Of a stretch of DNA of 64,000 bases, positions 1-7,493 are shown in pieces; position 1 is the stretch's first letter; each line of letters opens with the position of its first letter. The stretch lies in assembly GCF_009796845.1 (NCBI RefSeq), contig NZ_CP047025.1:248001-312000 (forward strand). The letters are read 5' to 3'. A program made the position numbers and the translations under genes. The notes beneath the pieces are model-generated. The model saw nothing but the letters and a program-made list of their open reading frames with translations, was not told the DNA's origin and did no database searches. The DNA comes from Cobetia sp. L2A1 (GTDB taxonomy: Bacteria; Pseudomonadota; Gammaproteobacteria; Pseudomonadales; Halomonadaceae).

Positions 1-244
1 GGCAGGCGACCAGCACCAGGATGGCCTGGAAGACTTCCTGCGCGGTGCCGGTCAGCCACGTTTTGGCGCCCATCAGGGCAGCCCCCATCAGACCGGCGAG
101 TACCAGACCGGCGACAACGCCACCCCACAGGTAGCGCAAGCCGGCGCGGGTACCGGACTGGACCAGCCAGGCATGCATGATGCCAACGACAAGAATGGCT
201 TCGACGCTTTCGCGCCAGACGATAAACAGAACCTGATCAAACAT
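1..244 (-). CDS. FTR1-family iron permease, N-terminal part (FtrC-like; cut by window edge)
   Basis: Reading the minus strand from an ATG at 244 gives an open frame that continues past base 1, so only about 81 N-terminal residues are visible. The protein begins MFDQVLFIVWRESVEAILVV; the RE-x-x-E element inside the first membrane helix is the iron-binding signature of Ftr1/EfeU permeases. Two further hydrophobic stretches follow. It lies downstream of the cupredoxin gene on the same strand with a gap of about 120 bases, after a P19-like gene. This P19 / cupredoxin / permease order is that of the FtrABC iron uptake systems known from Brucella and Bordetella. A fourth gene, a polyferredoxin (FtrD), would be expected further left, outside the window. 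Function is inferred from the motif and the neighbours. Confidence 0.85.
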   Translation of the reverse strand, partial: MFDQVLFIVWRESVEAILVVGIMHAWLVQSGTRAGLRYLWGGVVAGLVLAGLMGAALMGAKTWLTGTAQEVFQAILVLVAC

Positions 245-367
245 GGCGGGACTCTCGGGAGCAGCGTGCGGATGAAAGGAACCGCGAAGCAGTTCGCACA
301 CGGACAGAGGGGAGATGGATTGCGCAGCGTTGCGGGACGTACGTGACAGCGGACATGAGGCTAGCCA

Positions 368-730
368 TCAGTCCGTCGCCACGACCTGGCCACGTGCATC
401 TGGCAGATGGAAATCATCGAAGTAGTCATAGCTTCCCGCGCGCAGTGGATGGATGACCACGAACGATTTCACGCCCGGTGCCAGCACCTTTTCCTTGCGC
501 AGCGAGTTGCTCTCGAATTCGGCGGGCGTATTGCCTGAGTTGTGCAGCTGAATGATGAATTTCTCACCGGCCTTCACTTCCAGCACGCGCGGCGTCAGTG
601 TGCCGTTCTTGAGCGTCAGATCATAGGAAGGCATGTCGGAGGCTGAGGCCATGCGTGGCAGCAGGGCGGCTGACAGGATGAGCAGCAGTACAGTAGATAA
701 CCGGGCGTACAAGCGACGGGACAGACGCAT
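368..730 (-). CDS. Periplasmic cupredoxin-domain protein of an iron uptake operon (FtrB-like)
   Basis: The chosen start (ATG at 730) gives 120 residues and has GGAG six bases upstream. The frame stays open back to 823, but that extension places 31 residues in front of a good signal peptide and looks spurious. Residues 1 to about 32 form a Sec signal (Arg-rich start, then STVLLLILSAALLP, then ASASD). The mature part is a small all-beta cupredoxin-like domain of about 88 residues, with the phrases KAGEKFIIQLHNSGNTPAEFES and HPLRAGSYDYFDDFH typical of the EfeO/FtrB cupredoxin type. A full type-1 copper Cys-His-Met set is not seen, as expected for this subgroup. It probably oxidises or hands over ferrous iron between the P19-like protein and the FTR1 permease encoded on either side. 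Confidence 0.8.
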   Translation of the reverse strand: MRLSRRLYARLSTVLLLILSAALLPRMASASDMPSYDLTLKNGTLTPRVLEVKAGEKFIIQLHNSGNTPAEFESNSLRKEKVLAPGVKSFVVIHPLRAGSYDYFDDFHLPDARGQVVATD

Positions 731-854
731 GGTGAGCTCCATGGCAGGGAGTGAGGAGCAAGATGCCATCAGCATGGAAAGCGGATTGGCAAAGCGACCA
801 ATGGCCGCCACTAGGGCAGCCATTGAGCGCGGGCAACAGTAGGCGTGTCAGGGA

Positions 855-1415
855 TCAGTAGCCGCCTTTCTTGCCGATGCCAGCGTAGACGAAATCGTAG
901 TCAGTCGTGATGGTCTCCGGCCATTCAGCGACACCGGTTTCCTTATCGATATGACGCGGCATGTCAGGGTGCTGAATGGCGAGGGTCAGGTGGTACTTGC
1001 CCGGGCCGTCCAGCTTGACGTTTTTGCCATAGTGAGTGCCATCGTTGGCGATCATCGGGACCAGATCACCCTCGATCGGCGTCTCGCTGCCCTTCTTGGT
1101 CAGGGTGTAATGGATGCTGAGATAGGGAATCCAATCGCCCGGTGCGAAGCCGTTGTCATTCTCCATCAGTGCGTGGATGTCAGCTTCCAGGTGAATATCG
1201 GCCTTGTTGGCCGGCAGCTTGCCCGCGGGTGCCATGACGACTGGCTGCAGATAAACGGCAGCGATTTCCATGCCGCCTTCCTTGGCCGGCGTACCGATGG
1301 GGTATTCCAGTGCCGATGCCTGACCTGCCACAAAGGGTGCTACCAGGCTCATGGCGAGCAAGGCAGGCTTGAGCGCACGAGACAGTGTGGTGGTGACAAT
1401 GTGACGTTGTGGCAT
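855..1415 (-). CDS. P19/Tp34-type periplasmic iron-binding protein (FtrA-like)
   Basis: From the ATG at 1415 the product has 186 residues. The frame is open to 1517, but the added N-terminus lies over the predicted Fur site and is polar, so the shorter start is preferred. A signal peptide (ALKPALLAMSLVAPFVAGQASA) is followed by the P19 fold: EYPIGTPAKEGGMEIAAVYL near the mature N-terminus, the EADIHALMENDNGFAPGDWIPYL segment carrying the conserved metal ligands, and HLTLAIQHPDMPRHIDKETG near the C-terminus. P19/Tp34 proteins bind iron (and copper) in the periplasm and feed an FTR1 permease. It is the first gene of the operon. The Fur-like sequence directly upstream suggests induction by iron starvation. 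Confidence 0.88.
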   Translation of the reverse strand: MPQRHIVTTTLSRALKPALLAMSLVAPFVAGQASALEYPIGTPAKEGGMEIAAVYLQPVVMAPAGKLPANKADIHLEADIHALMENDNGFAPGDWIPYLSIHYTLTKKGSETPIEGDLVPMIANDGTHYGKNVKLDGPGKYHLTLAIQHPDMPRHIDKETGVAEWPETITTDYDFVYAGIGKKGGY

Positions 1416-1448
1416 CAGTAGAAGCTCGCATGATTGGGGAAAGGTGGT

Positions 1449-1490
1449 CTCATTATCCTGATAAGCATAAATATAACCATTCTCATTAGT
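1449..1490 (-). promoter_or_regulatory. Fur-like operator upstream of the P19/FTR1 operon
   Basis: On the minus strand the region 35 to 75 bases upstream of the P19-like start reads AATGAGAATGGTTAT followed by TTATGCTTATC and AGGATAATGAG. These are overlapping hexamers resembling the GATAAT/ATTATC half-sites of the Fur consensus. The local AT richness contrasts with its surroundings. The call is by eye, without a matrix score. Confidence 0.5.
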
Positions 1491-1657
1491 GCGCCGCGTG
1501 TGTTGCTTATCTTGCAACCTGGCGTTTTCCTATATGCGATAGGTCTCAATTATCAGATATCTTGTCGCTGCCGGTTTTCTCTGCCATGGGCTGTCTCGAC
1601 AAGCCGTCTAGAATGACCTTCTGGTCTGGTTCGCTACCATGCGGCATGCTGTATTCC

Positions 1658-4144
1658 ATGACGACTCTCCCTATGACTGACGCCCCCGCGATAGACCAGC
1701 CTGCTCTGCAAAGCGGATGCCGGATGTTGCATGAACGATTGCTGGCCCGTCAGCATCGAGCCTGCCTTTGGATCAGTGCGCCAATGGCCATGGCACAGTC
1801 ACGTGCCTTGGCGCTGTGTGATGCCTGGCCTGGTGATGCAAGCCCACCACTATGGCTGGGAGGTCGCGTCGTGGAGGGTGACACCCTCTCAAGCCGCTCA
1901 GCAGTCCGTTACCTCCCGATGGCCAAGGCGGCGACTCAGCTTGGCGGTGAGCAAACCTTGGTGATCTTCGATGCGGCAAGTGTCGATAGCGGCTTTGATC
2001 CCGATGCCTTCGGGGCTGTTTCCGGCACGCTGAAAGCCGGTGGCCTGCTGGTGTTGCTGACGCCGGCCGAGTGGTCGTCCGCTGACCCTGTACCTCTCCC
2101 CGATGCCGACTATGCGCGGTTGGCGCACTGGCCGGTAGCGCGTGAGCACCTGCCGACACGTTATCTGGCGCGTCTTGCACGGCGGCTTCAGCTCGATGAA
2201 GCGGTCATGTGCTGGCCTGAGGCAGAGGCATTGCCTCCCGAACTGCCACTGGGGCGGTTGCCGGAGCTGCCGCTTGAGTCTTCTGCTATCTCTGTCACCT
2301 CTGTCACCTCTGTCACCTCTGCTGCCTTTGCTGCTGATATAGGCACTTTTCCTATGGCAGAGGCGCCTTCGCTTGCAGCAGTGACGGCATGCGATGACTC
2401 AAGCGCTGATGTCGAGGCAAGGGATGCTGTTTGTTTGACGCAAGATCAAGGCAAGGGGGTGGCAGCGCTGGCGGCGCTTGCGCCTCATCAGCCACTGGTC
2501 ATCAGTGCGGACCGCGGGCGCGGCAAGAGCGCAGCGCTGGGTATCGCCGCGGCACGTTGCCTGATGGCCGGTGAAGATGTGTGGCTGACGGCGCCGCGCC
2601 CTGCTGCGGTGCTGGCCATCTTCGCACGGCTGGCAGCGTTGTTGCCTGATGGTCGGCGAGAGGGAAATAACTTCCGCCTCCCTGCACAGGGCGAGCGCCC
2701 AGCTGCGACGCTGCGCTTCATTGCTCCCGATGCCTTGGCGGTGGCGCTCGCAGAAATACAGGTCGCGACATCTCGTCTTCCGGCCGCCATTCCCCGTCTC
2801 TACGTGGATGAAGCCGCGGCGATCCCCACGCCGCTTCTGAAAGACTATCTGGCGCATTTTCCGCGTATCGCCTTCGCGACCACCGTGCATGGCTACGAGG
2901 GGACCGGTCGTGGCTTCCAGCTGCGCTTTCGCGCGCATCTCGATCGTCAGTGCCCTGCCTGGCAGGCACTGGAGATGAATGCGCCGGTGCGCTGGGCGCT
3001 GAATGACCCACTCGAACACCTGACGAGTGACTTGCTGCTTCTGGCCGCTGAACCGTACGAGGTTGAGGCCGCGAAGGCCTCATCATGGCTGGCGAAGACG
3101 CAGGTCGTAGCGCTTGATCGTGAATGTCTGGCACATGATGAGGCGGCACTGACGCAGCTGTTTGGCTTGCTGGTACAGGCACATTACCGCACCACGCCGT
3201 CTGATCTACGTCAGCTACTCGATACCCCTGGGCTTACCCTGTTGGGCATTCAGGGTGATGACCCTGCAGCTGAGGCAGGCGCAGGCGACACACGATGGCT
3301 TGGCGTAGTGGCCGCGGTAGAGGAGGGAGGATTTCCTACAGCACTCGCGCAAGAGATCTGGAGTGGTCAGCGGCGGCCGCGTGGGCATCTGCTTGCCCAG
3401 TCGCTGGCGGCTCATGCCGGGCACCAGGCGGCCGCCGAAGCACGTTGGTGGCGCGTGCTACGTATCGCGGTCCATCCTGCGCTATGGCGGCACGGACAGG
3501 GCGCACGACTGTTACAGGCATTGGAGAAAAAGGCCTTGTCGAGCGGTATTACGCGACTGGGTACCAGCTTTGGGGCTGAGGCCGGATTGATGGCGTTCTG
3601 GCAGGCGCAGGGGTTTTCGCCGCTGCGACTGGGGCTCAAGCGAGATGCCGCAAGCGGTGAACATGCCATCATGATGGGCAGGGCGCTGGCGTTCGAAGCG
3701 ACGCCATTGCTCTCGGCATTGCAGGCTGACTTTCAGTCTCTGCTGCCCTCTTTGTTGGCGCATGAGTTATCGGGCTTGCCAAGCGAGCTGGTGAGTCAGT
3801 TGGCTCAATCTGAGCAACGACCGCTCAGCCACCGCGATTTTTGCTCTGATGACGGCCAGCAGCAAGTGCACCATCGTCTCGACTGGTATCGCCGTGGAGG
3901 AGGAGGGGTGGCGTTGGTTCGTCCCTGGCTGACGGCTGCACTCAATGATGATACGAGTGCAGCACGTCTGAGCGATGAGATGCGCCATGGACTGACATTG
4001 GCGTTGAAGGGACAGGATGCTCCGGCCTTTATTCACTGGGCTACCACCAATGGACTTGATGGCCGTAAAGCCCGTGATCGCTGGTGTCGCGTGACGGCGG
4101 GACAGCTGATGGCTGACGAGTGTTTTCCGTTGAGCCAGCCGTGA
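1658..4144 (+). CDS. tmcA: tRNA(Met) cytidine acetyltransferase
   Basis: The product (828 residues from the ATG at 1658) acetylates the wobble cytidine of elongator tRNA-Met to N4-acetylcytidine using acetyl-CoA and ATP. Domain order matches the family: an N-terminal DUF1726-like region, an RNA-helicase-like ATPase with Walker A DRGRGKSAALG near residue 286 and Walker B LYVDEAAAIP near 380, a GNAT acetyltransferase core (AVHPALWRHGQGARLLQ near 604), and a C-terminal tRNA-binding part. The start is uncertain: the frame is open from 1562, and ATGs at 1658 and 1673 both fit the alignment of the family N-terminus, neither with a strong Shine-Dalgarno. A Ser/Val/Thr-rich linker near residue 210, encoded by a 9-bp tandem repeat, separates the first two domains. 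The gene stands alone. Confidence 0.93.
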   Translation: MTTLPMTDAPAIDQPALQSGCRMLHERLLARQHRACLWISAPMAMAQSRALALCDAWPGDASPPLWLGGRVVEGDTLSSRSAVRYLPMAKAATQLGGEQTLVIFDAASVDSGFDPDAFGAVSGTLKAGGLLVLLTPAEWSSADPVPLPDADYARLAHWPVAREHLPTRYLARLARRLQLDEAVMCWPEAEALPPELPLGRLPELPLESSAISVTSVTSVTSAAFAADIGTFPMAEAPSLAAVTACDDSSADVEARDAVCLTQDQGKGVAALAALAPHQPLVISADRGRGKSAALGIAAARCLMAGEDVWLTAPRPAAVLAIFARLAALLPDGRREGNNFRLPAQGERPAATLRFIAPDALAVALAEIQVATSRLPAAIPRLYVDEAAAIPTPLLKDYLAHFPRIAFATTVHGYEGTGRGFQLRFRAHLDRQCPAWQALEMNAPVRWALNDPLEHLTSDLLLLAAEPYEVEAAKASSWLAKTQVVALDRECLAHDEAALTQLFGLLVQAHYRTTPSDLRQLLDTPGLTLLGIQGDDPAAEAGAGDTRWLGVVAAVEEGGFPTALAQEIWSGQRRPRGHLLAQSLAAHAGHQAAAEARWWRVLRIAVHPALWRHGQGARLLQALEKKALSSGITRLGTSFGAEAGLMAFWQAQGFSPLRLGLKRDAASGEHAIMMGRALAFEATPLLSALQADFQSLLPSLLAHELSGLPSELVSQLAQSEQRPLSHRDFCSDDGQQQVHHRLDWYRRGGGGVALVRPWLTAALNDDTSAARLSDEMRHGLTLALKGQDAPAFIHWATTNGLDGRKARDRWCRVTAGQLMADECFPLSQP
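2291..2317 (+). repeat. Three tandem copies of TCTGTCACC inside tmcA
   Basis: Three exact 9-base copies, with a degenerate fourth (TCTGCTGCC), encode a repeating SVT linker between the DUF1726-like and ATPase regions. The unit is a multiple of three, so copy number change would only alter linker length. Confidence 0.85.
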
Positions 4145-4145
4145 T

Positions 4146-4262
4146 CTATAGGCCGGGAATGCCGATCGGGCCGGGCAGATCAGGGATCGGCGAGCAGCCG
4201 CTCAGCATCAAGAGGCCCGCAATGGTTGAGATCACGGATAATAGCAGTAGGTGACGTGGCAT
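4146..4262 (-). CDS. Very small lipoprotein (38 residues)
   Basis: An ATG at 4262, with GGAG five bases upstream, encodes 38 residues: a hydrophobic signal (LLLLSVISTIAGLL), a lipobox MLSGC, then a short Pro/Gly/Ile tail (SPIPDLPGPIGIPGL). It converges on tmcA, its stop lying two bases past the tmcA stop. The frame is open further upstream, but the extension is polar and lacks a ribosome site. Tiny lipoproteins with this Pro/Gly tail occur in related bacteria; I know no function for them. Lipidation at the Cys is inferred from the lipobox. Confidence 0.6.
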   Translation of the reverse strand: MPRHLLLLSVISTIAGLLMLSGCSPIPDLPGPIGIPGL

Positions 4263-4484
4263 AAGGACTCCGAGGCTTGAGGGTAGGGAAGATGGCACGG
4301 ATTTACGGCCTGAGTTGGCGTTCAGGCAGATTTTTCGGCGACAAGCGTGAATCGCCAAAGGGAAGATCCACTACTGCCATCCTTGCATATTCGCACTCGC
4401 TGATCGACAGCAGCCGCCAATGACTAGCCACATCTATCGCGTGTTACGTATGCTCTGGTGAGACATGAATAGGAATCTTTCGCC

Positions 4485-5948
4485 ATGAATGAGCATATCG
4501 ACTCGTTGGAACCCGCTATCCTGTGGCGGCATTTCCGGACACTTTGCAATATCCCGCGTCCTTCCGGACACGAAGCGGCATTGGTAGCTCACCTCATTGC
4601 CTGGGCAGCGTCGCGCGGCCTCGCACATGATCGCGATAGCTTCGGTAATCTGCGTCTGCGCAAGCCAGCCACATCGGGCCATGAACAGGCCCCTGGCATC
4701 GTGCTACAGGGCCATCTGGACATGGTGGCTCAAGCGGCCAGTGGCTCTGCACATGACTTTACGCGTGACTCGCTGGATACCTATCTGGAAGACGGCTGGC
4801 TGAAAGCACGCGGTACGACTCTAGGGGCTGACAATGGCCTCGGTGTGGCAGCGGCGCTGGCCGTGCTCGAAGATGATGAGCTGGTGCATGGCCCGCTTGA
4901 GGCGCTGTTCACCCTCGAGGAAGAAACCTCGATGGGCGGCGCGCTGAACCTGGCCGAAGGCTGGCTTGATGGGCGTTATCTGCTCAACCTGGATTCCGAA
5001 GATCGTGGGCAGGTGTATATCGGTTGCGCGGGTGGTGCGGATATCAACGTCTCCGCTGCGTTTGCCACCTCCTCATTGCGTGAGGATGAGGCGGGTCTGG
5101 AGATCACCATTGGCGGATTGGTTGGCGGTCATTCCGGGCTGGACATACATCGCGGTCGTGGCAATGCCAATCGCTTGATGTCTCGGGCACTGGTAGAGCT
5201 GGCCGAGTTTTCCCCCCGACTGGTGAGCTGGTCTGGCGGCACATTGCGTAATGCACTGCCGCGTGAGGCACAGGCGAGCCTGGTGCTGTTTGATGAGCAT
5301 GTCTCCATTGCTCGCCAGCGTCTGGCCGCCTTCGAAGCGCAGATTCGTGATGAGTTGCGTGATACTGACCCCGAGGTGACGCTCACGCTGGGTCGCAGCA
5401 ACGCCGAAAGTGCCTTGTCGGTCACTGATAGTCACCAGCTGATAGCCGCATTGGATGCTGCACCTTATGGCGTGGAACGCATGAGTGCCGCGGTGGAGGG
5501 CGTGGTAGAAACGTCGAATAACCTTGGTGTGGTCCAGCTACGCGAAGGTCATTTCCGGTTATGCGCACTGGTACGCTCACTGCGTGATGATGCGGTAGTC
5601 ATGATGGAGCAGCGCATCCGCGGCTTGTTTGGGCTGATAGGGGCGTCCACCGTGGCTGAAAATGCCTACCCGGGCTGGAAACCGGTGCCCGAGGCTGCGC
5701 TGCTGGCGCGCTTCTGTACGCTGCATGAAGCGGTGACCGGCCGCGTACCAGAGATCAAGGTGATTCATGCAGGGCTTGAATGCGGCATTCTTGGCGCCAA
5801 GTATCCGGCGCTCGAGATGATTTCCTTCGGGCCACTGATTCGCGGCGCGCATTCGCCCAGCGAACGGGTTGAGGTCGAATCGGTTGGCGAGTTCTGGCAG
5901 GTGCTCAAAGGCTTGATTACGGAGCTGGCAGGACCCAAGGGCGCTTGA
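4485..5948 (+). CDS. pepD: Cytosolic non-specific (Xaa-His) dipeptidase
   Basis: A 487-residue M20-family metallopeptidase that hydrolyses a broad range of dipeptides, including Xaa-His, in the cytoplasm. Visible motifs are GHLDMVAQA (metal-binding His and catalytic Asp, near residue 76), ADNGLGVAAALAVLED (bridging Asp, near 115), LFTLEEETSMGGA (catalytic Glu pair, near 145), the lid-domain motif GGHSGLDIHRGRGNAN (near 215) and a late metal His in GPLIRGAHSPSERVEV. Length fits PepD (E. coli 485). The start MNEHIDSLEP has a modest AGGA-type site ten bases upstream. It is monocistronic and ends just before a perfect terminator hairpin. Confidence 0.93.
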   Translation: MNEHIDSLEPAILWRHFRTLCNIPRPSGHEAALVAHLIAWAASRGLAHDRDSFGNLRLRKPATSGHEQAPGIVLQGHLDMVAQAASGSAHDFTRDSLDTYLEDGWLKARGTTLGADNGLGVAAALAVLEDDELVHGPLEALFTLEEETSMGGALNLAEGWLDGRYLLNLDSEDRGQVYIGCAGGADINVSAAFATSSLREDEAGLEITIGGLVGGHSGLDIHRGRGNANRLMSRALVELAEFSPRLVSWSGGTLRNALPREAQASLVLFDEHVSIARQRLAAFEAQIRDELRDTDPEVTLTLGRSNAESALSVTDSHQLIAALDAAPYGVERMSAAVEGVVETSNNLGVVQLREGHFRLCALVRSLRDDAVVMMEQRIRGLFGLIGASTVAENAYPGWKPVPEAALLARFCTLHEAVTGRVPEIKVIHAGLECGILGAKYPALEMISFGPLIRGAHSPSERVEVESVGEFWQVLKGLITELAGPKGA

Positions 5949-5962
5949 GCAGCCTTTAGTAT

Positions 5963-6019
5963 CACGAAAAACGACAACGCCTCACCGGTTAGCCCGGTGA
6001 GGCGTTGTCGTTTTTCGTG
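5963..6019. terminator. Perfect 26-bp inverted repeat, bidirectional terminator
   Basis: Arms 5963-5988 and 5994-6019 are exact reverse complements with a 5-base loop. The outer part is A-rich on the left and T-rich on the right, so it can end both pepD (plus) and the gene at 6038-6412 (minus). Confidence 0.9.
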
Positions 6020-6037
6020 TAATACCAGCTCTCATCA

Positions 6038-6412
6038 TCAATTGATATTGATGCGTATTGCCGGTATCCCGATCCCTGTACCGCTCCGGTGATAGCGACG
6101 CGAATCATGGCGGAGAGACTCATGGTACTGGTGTTGAGGTTCGCGATAACGAGGACGTGGCTGATAACGGTCGTGCTCGTAGTCGCGGCGTTCAGAGTAG
6201 CGGCGCTCTACCACGCGTGGCTTATCAAACATTTTGAGGTGGCGGCGCTTGATGGCCTCGTGGCGGCTGCTGGGAGTGCTGTGTCGTACGCTGTGGTCGT
6301 TGCCACGTGCCTGGTTGCCGTGGCGCTGGCGGTCATCCGCAGCGGTGGGTGCGGCGACGACTAGCATCAGTCCCAGACCCAGCAGTAGTGGTGCCAATAT
6401 GGTGGTGTACAT
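6038..6412 (-). CDS. Secreted Arg/His-rich protein of unknown function
   Basis: The 124-residue product starts with a clear Sec signal peptide (APLLLGLGLMLVVAAPTAA, cleavage near residue 25) and is preceded by GGGAG. The mature part of about 99 residues is extremely rich in Arg, His and Tyr, with RRYSERRDYEHDRY and RPRYREPQHQYHES type runs, and has no predicted fold that I can name. The last 14 residues switch to a Gly/Ile-rich tail (GTGIGIPAIRININ). Such a sequence suggests an intrinsically disordered envelope protein that might bind metal, nucleic acid or anionic lipid. No family is recognised. It converges on pepD and shares the terminator there. Confidence 0.65.
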   Translation of the reverse strand: MYTTILAPLLLGLGLMLVVAAPTAADDRQRHGNQARGNDHSVRHSTPSSRHEAIKRRHLKMFDKPRVVERRYSERRDYEHDRYQPRPRYREPQHQYHESLRHDSRRYHRSGTGIGIPAIRININ

Positions 6413-6744
6413 GGGGCGGTCTCCCGTGTTGTCGGATAGTCACCCTTATCGATCCCTGCTATCAGGATATCGGGTTGTCCGGTGTTTTACGAAAAGCGTT
6501 TCCTAATATGACATGCACTTGCTGAGGTCTTGCAATGCCGTCGCTATCTGGCGTCATCCGGTGTCTGTGGTGTAAGTGACTGCTTGCAAGATGGTTTTTG
6601 GAAGAGGTGATGCCATCAGGTGCATAGCAGCACAAGTGAAGCTCGGGAAAGTGCGGTGCGCAATGAATCCCTGAACGACAACGCGCCCTTGCCAGAGCGG
6701 CAGGGGCGCGTCAGATGCAGCATTCCAGCGTTTACCTCAAGGGA
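6413..6744. other. Intergenic stretch with a GC-rich hairpin
   Basis: No convincing gene is seen. Arms at about 6683-6694 and 6700-6712 (complementary CGCGCCCTTGCC and GGCAGGGGCGCG with small bulges) probably form the 3' hairpin of the DJ-1/PfpI gene, which ends at 6745 on the minus strand. The T-tract is weak. The part near 6420-6520 is the promoter side of the Arg/His-rich gene; no operator is recognised. Confidence 0.45.
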
Positions 6745-7308
6745 TTACGCGTGCTGGTGTTGGTGCTTTCCTTCGGCCAATTCTTCGATCAGCTTGGCAG
6801 TAAAGGCATCCAGATCTTCTGGAGTACGACTGGTGACCAGTGCGTTGTCGCAGACGACCGCACTGTCTTCCCACTGGGCGCCGGCATTCTTGAGATCTTC
6901 GGCGACAGAGGAGAATGAGGTCATCCGACGTCCCTCAACGACACCAGCATTGATCAGTATCCAAGGTGCGTGGCAGATGGCGGCGACGGGCTTGTGGGCC
7001 TGGAAGAAGGCACATACGAAGTTCAGTGCCGTCTCGTCCTGACGTAGGGTGTCAGGATTGAATAAGCCGCCTGGCAGCACCAGACCGTGATAGTCGTGCT
7101 CGCTGGCTTCACCGAGCAGTTTGTCGACCTGGTAAGTGTCGCCCCAGTCGGTCTCTGCCCAAGCACGAATGCCGTCTTTCTGTGGAGAGACGATGTGAAC
7201 CTCCACGCCTGCTTGCTGGAGTGCAGCGCGAGGGACTGCCAATTCTGATTCTTCGAAGCCATGCGTGGCGAGAATGGCGACGCGCTTGCCTTGCAGTTGC
7301 TGAGCCAT
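6745..7308 (-). CDS. DJ-1/PfpI family protein (class-I amidotransferase-like; probable deglycase)
   Basis: A 187-residue protein starting MAQQLQGKRVAILATHGFEE with an excellent AAGGAGATACGT ribosome site. The flavodoxin-like DJ-1 core shows the conserved acid in GFEESEL (near residue 20), the nucleophile elbow AICHAPW (Cys near 111) and LVTSRTPEDLDAFTAKLIEEL at the C-terminus. This subgroup (YhbO/PfpI, YfkM) has been linked to glyoxal/methylglyoxal deglycation and general stress resistance; protease activity is an older assignment. It is monocistronic. Cytoplasmic, since no signal is present. Confidence 0.88.
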   Translation of the reverse strand: MAQQLQGKRVAILATHGFEESELAVPRAALQQAGVEVHIVSPQKDGIRAWAETDWGDTYQVDKLLGEASEHDYHGLVLPGGLFNPDTLRQDETALNFVCAFFQAHKPVAAICHAPWILINAGVVEGRRMTSFSSVAEDLKNAGAQWEDSAVVCDNALVTSRTPEDLDAFTAKLIEELAEGKHQHQHA

Positions 7309-7493
7309 ACGTATCTCCTTCCCTTCATGCGGGTCTTGGTAGCGAGAGGGGCGAGCTGACGGTAAGCCGACCTACACCCTGTGGCAGGTGGGGACTCACC
7401 CGATTTCGCCCTGACACTCAAGACATGGATGCGCGATACTGACTTTCAAGGGGGCTGAGCCCTCGTGTTTCTTCCTTGGCCGCGGAGTGCCCG

